Source of the DNA: Acidobacteriota bacterium
Lineage (GTDB): Bacteria > Acidobacteriota > Terriglobia > Terriglobales > Acidobacteriaceae
DNA: 64,000 nt
Direction of reading: 5' to 3'
Assembly (NCBI GenBank): GCA_013289765.1
Contig: JABCZI010000008.1
Location: 186,001-250,000, forward strand
Shown: positions 61,150 through 64,000 of the stretch, one piece after another
Layout: each line of letters opens with the position of its first letter
How positions within the stretch are numbered: the stretch's first letter is position 1
The notes under the pieces: generated by a model
The model's database searches: none
What the model was told of the DNA's origin: nothing
Seen by the model: only the letters and a program-made list of their open reading frames with translations
Position numbers and translations under genes: made by a program

Positions 61150-61431
61150 ATGGCAATTACGGTACAAATTCCGACCGCACTGCGACGGCACACCGCAGGC
61201 GTAGGTTCGATCGCCTGTGCCGCCACCAATTTGGGAGAACTGTTCACCGCCCTCGATGAAAAGTTTCCGGAATTAAAACCTCACCTGCGCGATGAAACTG
61301 GCCAGGTCCGCCGCTTTCTTAACATTTACGTGAATGAAGAGGACATCCGCTTCCTGGGAGGACCCAGCTATGCCTTCCAGGATGGCGATGAAGTACTGCT
61401 GGTGCCGTCGATTGCCGGCGGCGCGGTTTAG
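61150..61431 (+). CDS. CysO/MoaD/ThiS-like sulfur carrier protein
   Basis: A 93-residue ubiquitin-fold sulfur carrier. It opens ITVQIPTALRRHT and contains FLNIYVNEEDIRFLGG, then DGDEVLLVPSIAGGAV. The middle and end closely follow mycobacterial CysO (IYVN-ED-RF, DGD-V). Carriers end in Gly-Gly for thiocarboxylate formation; here two residues (Ala-Val) follow the GG, so a protease must expose it or it is inactive. GAGG lies six bases before the ATG. Its immediate partner is the SAM-regulated thrC-like gene, not cysM. No JAMM protease or E1-like gene is in the window. Confidence 0.9.
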   Translation: MAITVQIPTALRRHTAGVGSIACAATNLGELFTALDEKFPELKPHLRDETGQVRRFLNIYVNEEDIRFLGGPSYAFQDGDEVLLVPSIAGGAV

Positions 61432-61486
61432 CCCCTTCCCTTCTCTAAAGCCCCCTAAATCTTTACTGATAGTGTAGAATGCGATC

Positions 61487-61504
61487 TAACTAACCGGTTA
61501 ATTA
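61487..61504. promoter_or_regulatory. Palindromic operator before the TetR gene
   Basis: TAACTAACCGGTTAATTA is nearly palindromic around CCGG, four bases before the tetR-type ATG. The pattern resembles operators of TetR regulators that control YbhFSR/HlyD-type efflux. It probably serves autoregulation. Confidence 0.6.
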
Positions 61505-61507
61505 AGC

Positions 61508-62203
61508 ATGCCTCAACTCTTGCGCTCTTCCAAACCCCATCCCCGCCTCGGCTCGCGCGGCAAGCCGGAAGAAAGCCGCGCCGCGATTCTTTCGGCCGCG
61601 GCCAAAGAGTTCTCCGAGCACGGGATTGCCGGTGCCCGCACCGACGCGATTGCTCGCGCAGCGCATGTGAATAAGGCTTTGCTCTATTACTACTTCAAAG
61701 ACAAGGAAACACTTTACGGCGCAGTATTGGACAACGCCTTTTTCGGGATGAAGGAAAAAGTCTTCGCGGTGCTCGATAGCGATTTGCCTCCGCGAGAGAA
61801 GATTCTGGCCTATGCAGGCACGTACTTCGATTTCATCGCCTCCAATCCTCTCTATCCAAAACTGATGCAGCGGGAAATGATGCGCGCGCGGGAAGGCCAC
61901 CCCGAGCACATCGACCGGCTGGTCAAGACATATTTTCAACCCATCTATGGCCGTGTCGGCGAGTTGATTCGCAAAGGAATTGCGGAAGGCGAATTTCGCA
62001 AGGTCGATCCGGCTCACTTCGTTCCGTCAATGCTGGCCATTATCATTTTCTATTTCAGCAGCGCTCCCGTAATGCAGCGGATCGTGCGTTTCAATCCGCT
62101 GGCTCCGGAACGTATTGCCGAACGGCGCGCCGCGGTGCTCGACTTTATTTCCCACGCATTATTTCAGTCCCCCTTCCACACAACGCCAGGAGTACCCAAA
62201 TGA
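61508..62203 (+). CDS. TetR-family transcriptional regulator
   Basis: A 231-residue regulator. The HTH is at ~20-68: SRAAILSAAAKEFSEHGI, ARTDAIARAAHVNKALLYYYFKDKETLY. The ligand domain contains PREKILAYAGTYFDFI and QREMMRAREGHPEHIDRLV. The start is the ATG at 61508; the first ~18 residues (PQLLRSSKPHPRLGSRG) are a basic extension. Its stop overlaps the ATG of the efflux adaptor (ATGA), so it is part of and probably represses the efflux operon through the palindrome at 61487. Confidence 0.92.
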   Translation: MPQLLRSSKPHPRLGSRGKPEESRAAILSAAAKEFSEHGIAGARTDAIARAAHVNKALLYYYFKDKETLYGAVLDNAFFGMKEKVFAVLDSDLPPREKILAYAGTYFDFIASNPLYPKLMQREMMRAREGHPEHIDRLVKTYFQPIYGRVGELIRKGIAEGEFRKVDPAHFVPSMLAIIIFYFSSAPVMQRIVRFNPLAPERIAERRAAVLDFISHALFQSPFHTTPGVPK

Positions 62204-63300
62204 GTGCTCGCAACCGATTTTTCATTCTTCTCAGCATAATTTTTGTGATTGCCGCGACGTATTACTTTTTCTCCACCGACCATTCTCAAGACCTGGTGCT
62301 GATCGGTACCGTCGACTCCAATCAGGTGATTGTCAGCGCTCAGGTGGAAGGACGCATCCAGAAATTGATGGTGGATGAAGGCACGCCGGTGAAGGCTGGT
62401 GACTTGATCGCCGTGCTCGACCCGTCTGAGCTACAGACGCAGGAGGCCGCGGCGTCAGCGACCATCGCCAGCTTGCAGCACAAAGTTTCCGAAATGCAGC
62501 ACACCGAGCGGTCAACTTCTGGCTCGACTTCGAGCGACGTCGCGAATGCGCAGGCGAAAGTGTCATCGGCGAAAGCGCAGTTGATGCAAGCCAAGGCCAC
62601 GCTTGATCGCACGGAGAGCGACAGCCGGCGCGCGGTCGAACTGGCGAAGGCTGGCGTGGCTTCCGACCAGGAGCGAGTGCAGGCGGAAACCAACCTTCAG
62701 GCTGCTGAGGCGACCATGCAAGCTCAGCAAGAATTGGTAAAGGCGGCGCAGGCGGATCTGAACTCCGCGATCGCCCGCACGCAGCAGGCGAACGCCGCGC
62801 GGAGCACTGTGCAATCGACGCGAGCTGATCTTACAAACGCTATTGCACAGAAGAATCAAGCCGCGGTGCGGTTGGGCTATACGAATGTATATGCGCCTGT
62901 TACCGGCACCGTTTCTGTGCGAGCGGCGCGGCAAGGTGAAGTGGTGAATATTGGCGCGCCGATCGTAACCATCGTCGATCTCACGGACACATGGGCGAGG
63001 GTCGCAATTCCGGAGACTTATGCCGACCACATCGGCTATGGTGATGTGCTGCGAATTCGCCTGCCGGGCGGGACCATTACGAACGGAAAAGTATTTTTCA
63101 AAGGGGTGGAAGGCGATTTTGCCACCCAGCGCGATGTGAGCCGCCGCAAGCGGGATATCAAGACGATCGTACTAAAAGTGCGGCTGGATAATCCCAAGGG
63201 CGCGTTCGTGCCGGGAATGACGGCCGAAGTGCTGGTTTCTCCGGCGCAGACGAAGGGCGATGCGGCCTCGCGGAGTACTGCAGCAGCGGGGCAGCGATGA
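62200..63300 (+). CDS. HlyD-family efflux periplasmic adaptor
   Basis: A 366-residue membrane-fusion protein. One N-terminal helix (FFILLSIIFVIAATYYFF), a biotinyl-lipoyl-like half (VSAQVEGRIQKLMVDEGTPV), a long coiled coil (~75-215, Ala/Gln/Glu-rich) and the second lipoyl half and beta barrel (YTNVYAPVTGTVSVRAARQG, VLRIRLPGG). It resembles YbhG/EmrA-type adaptors linking an ABC exporter to an outer-membrane channel. It overlaps tetR and the ABC ATPase by 4 bases each. Confidence 0.93.
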   Translation: MSARNRFFILLSIIFVIAATYYFFSTDHSQDLVLIGTVDSNQVIVSAQVEGRIQKLMVDEGTPVKAGDLIAVLDPSELQTQEAAASATIASLQHKVSEMQHTERSTSGSTSSDVANAQAKVSSAKAQLMQAKATLDRTESDSRRAVELAKAGVASDQERVQAETNLQAAEATMQAQQELVKAAQADLNSAIARTQQANAARSTVQSTRADLTNAIAQKNQAAVRLGYTNVYAPVTGTVSVRAARQGEVVNIGAPIVTIVDLTDTWARVAIPETYADHIGYGDVLRIRLPGGTITNGKVFFKGVEGDFATQRDVSRRKRDIKTIVLKVRLDNPKGAFVPGMTAEVLVSPAQTKGDAASRSTAAAGQR

Positions 63301-64000
63301 TGGCAGACGAGAAATTCGACACGCGACGTCGAATGCCTGACTCCGCAACTCCGCACGCCATCGAAGTGCAGCACATCGTTAAGAAGTATGGCAACTTCAC
63401 CGCTGTTGACGATGTTTCGTTCAACGTAGATAACGGGGAGATCTTCGGCCTGCTCGGACCGAACGGCGCCGGGAAGTCAACGCTGATTCGTATGATGACG
63501 ACGCTAATTCCCATCACTTCGGGGATTGCGCGCATTGCCGGCCATGATGTGGCGAAGGATCCGGATGCCGTGCGGCGGACGATTGGAGTGATTCCGCAAG
63601 CCCTCACCAGCGATCTCGATCTTACGGTGGAAGAGAATCTGAATATTTATGCGAAGCTGTATGACGTGCCAGCGAAGGAGCGTAAGCGCTCCATCGAAGA
63701 GCTACTGGGGCTGGTCGACCTGACCAAGTGGCGCGGCGCGCAGACCAAGACGCTATCCGGCGGTATGCGGCGACGGCTGGAGATAGCTCGCGGGCTGGTG
63801 CATCATCCAAAAATCTTCTTTCTCGACGAGCCCACAACCGGACTCGATCCGGTATCGCGCGTAGCCGTGTGGGAGATGTTGGGCAATATCAAAAGCCAGC
63901 GGCAACTTACCATTTTGATCACCACGCATTACATGGACGAGGCCGACCGGCTGTGCGACCGCATCGCCATTGTCGATCATGGGAAGCTGGTCGCACTCGA
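63297..64000 (+). CDS. ABC transporter ATP-binding protein (3'-truncated by window end)
   Basis: The first ~234 residues are visible; the gene continues beyond the window. Walker A GLLGPNGAGKSTLI, Q-loop VIPQALTSDLDLT, signature LSGGMRRRLEIARGLVHHP, Walker B KIFFLDEPTTGLDP and H-loop LITTHYMDEADRL are all intact. The pattern is the multidrug/NodI/YbhF-type exporter ATPase. The ATG overlaps the adaptor stop as ATGA (a second ATG follows directly). The membrane subunits should lie just downstream. Confidence 0.93.
   Translation, partial: MMADEKFDTRRRMPDSATPHAIEVQHIVKKYGNFTAVDDVSFNVDNGEIFGLLGPNGAGKSTLIRMMTTLIPITSGIARIAGHDVAKDPDAVRRTIGVIPQALTSDLDLTVEENLNIYAKLYDVPAKERKRSIEELLGLVDLTKWRGAQTKTLSGGMRRRLEIARGLVHHPKIFFLDEPTTGLDPVSRVAVWEMLGNIKSQRQLTILITTHYMDEADRLCDRIAIVDHGKLVAL

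Noticed and set aside
63158-63607. Minus-strand frame of 149 codons at the window end
   Set aside because: Antisense to the ABC ATPase gene, which has all nucleotide-binding motifs on the plus strand.

Overview
The window looks like a chromosome segment of an Acidobacteriota member close to the Terriglobia (subdivision 1, Koribacter/Sulfotelmatobacter-like). This is inferred from gene content and not from a marker gene. The clues are moderately high GC, a TonB receptor with an N-terminal carboxypeptidase-regulatory-like domain, a PEP-CTERM protein, an FG-GAP/Ig-repeat secreted protein, Ser/Thr-rich lipoproteins, YCII (DGPF) proteins with an ECF42-type sigma factor, and many REP-like hairpin repeats with RAYT transposases.

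Layout. 1-931: a lower-GC coiled-coil gene fragment ends at a displaced 3' tRNA-Lys fragment, probably the distal edge of an integrated island lying to the left. 1023-6265: DNA glycosylase, MHS-type transporter, solute-binding protein, DAHP synthase behind an aromatic-codon leader peptide and terminator, and a Flp pilin. 6387-12660: a surface-polysaccharide or lipid operon (membrane protein, GT2, methyltransferase), an OafA-type acyltransferase with SGNH domain, and a UbiA prenyltransferase. 13013-22519: TonB receptor, NuoI, rhomboid, TruB, PEP-CTERM protein and FG-GAP/Ig protein. 22605-31206: two VapBC-type modules, bifunctional nuclease, MiaB, a RAYT between its REPs, a PD-(D/E)XK protein, an ArsR/secreted protein/AHSA1 cassette, PdxT and a lectin-like lipoprotein. 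31743-37295: Trm112-like protein, FolD, CoaE, methyltransferase and esterase. 37415-47716: 2OG-Fe dioxygenase, ECF42 sigma factor, and its probable regulon of three YCII proteins and a secreted protein, interleaved with VOC, SnoaL, hydrolase and RibD_C-like genes and with remnants of a second RAYT element. 48112-57320: HtrA protease, aldo/keto reductase, YjbR, gamma-glutamyltransferase, AsnS, arginase and Ddl. 57355-64000: CocE hydrolase, a SAM-I riboswitch driving a threonine-synthase-like enzyme plus a CysO-like sulfur carrier, then a TetR/HlyD/ABC efflux operon cut by the window end.

Four regulatory assemblies stand out. (1) A SAM-I riboswitch with terminator precedes a ThrC-like PLP enzyme and a CysO/MoaD-like carrier. 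This suggests protein-thiocarboxylate homocysteine/methionine synthesis from O-phosphohomoserine (inference). (2) A 32-residue leader peptide rich in Phe, Tyr and Trp and a terminator precede aroF and read as a transcription attenuator. (3) Five copies of a TGTCGA/GGTCGA-N16/17-CGACTA promoter sit in front of three YCII genes and one secreted-protein gene near an ECF42 sigma factor. (4) Two REP families occur, each with its own RAYT, one intact and one decayed, the second with an internally deleted MITE-like copy.

Several genes have a -10-like hexamer 6-7 bases before the start codon and no Shine-Dalgarno sequence, which suggests leaderless mRNAs. No CRISPR array, rRNA gene or complete tRNA was seen.
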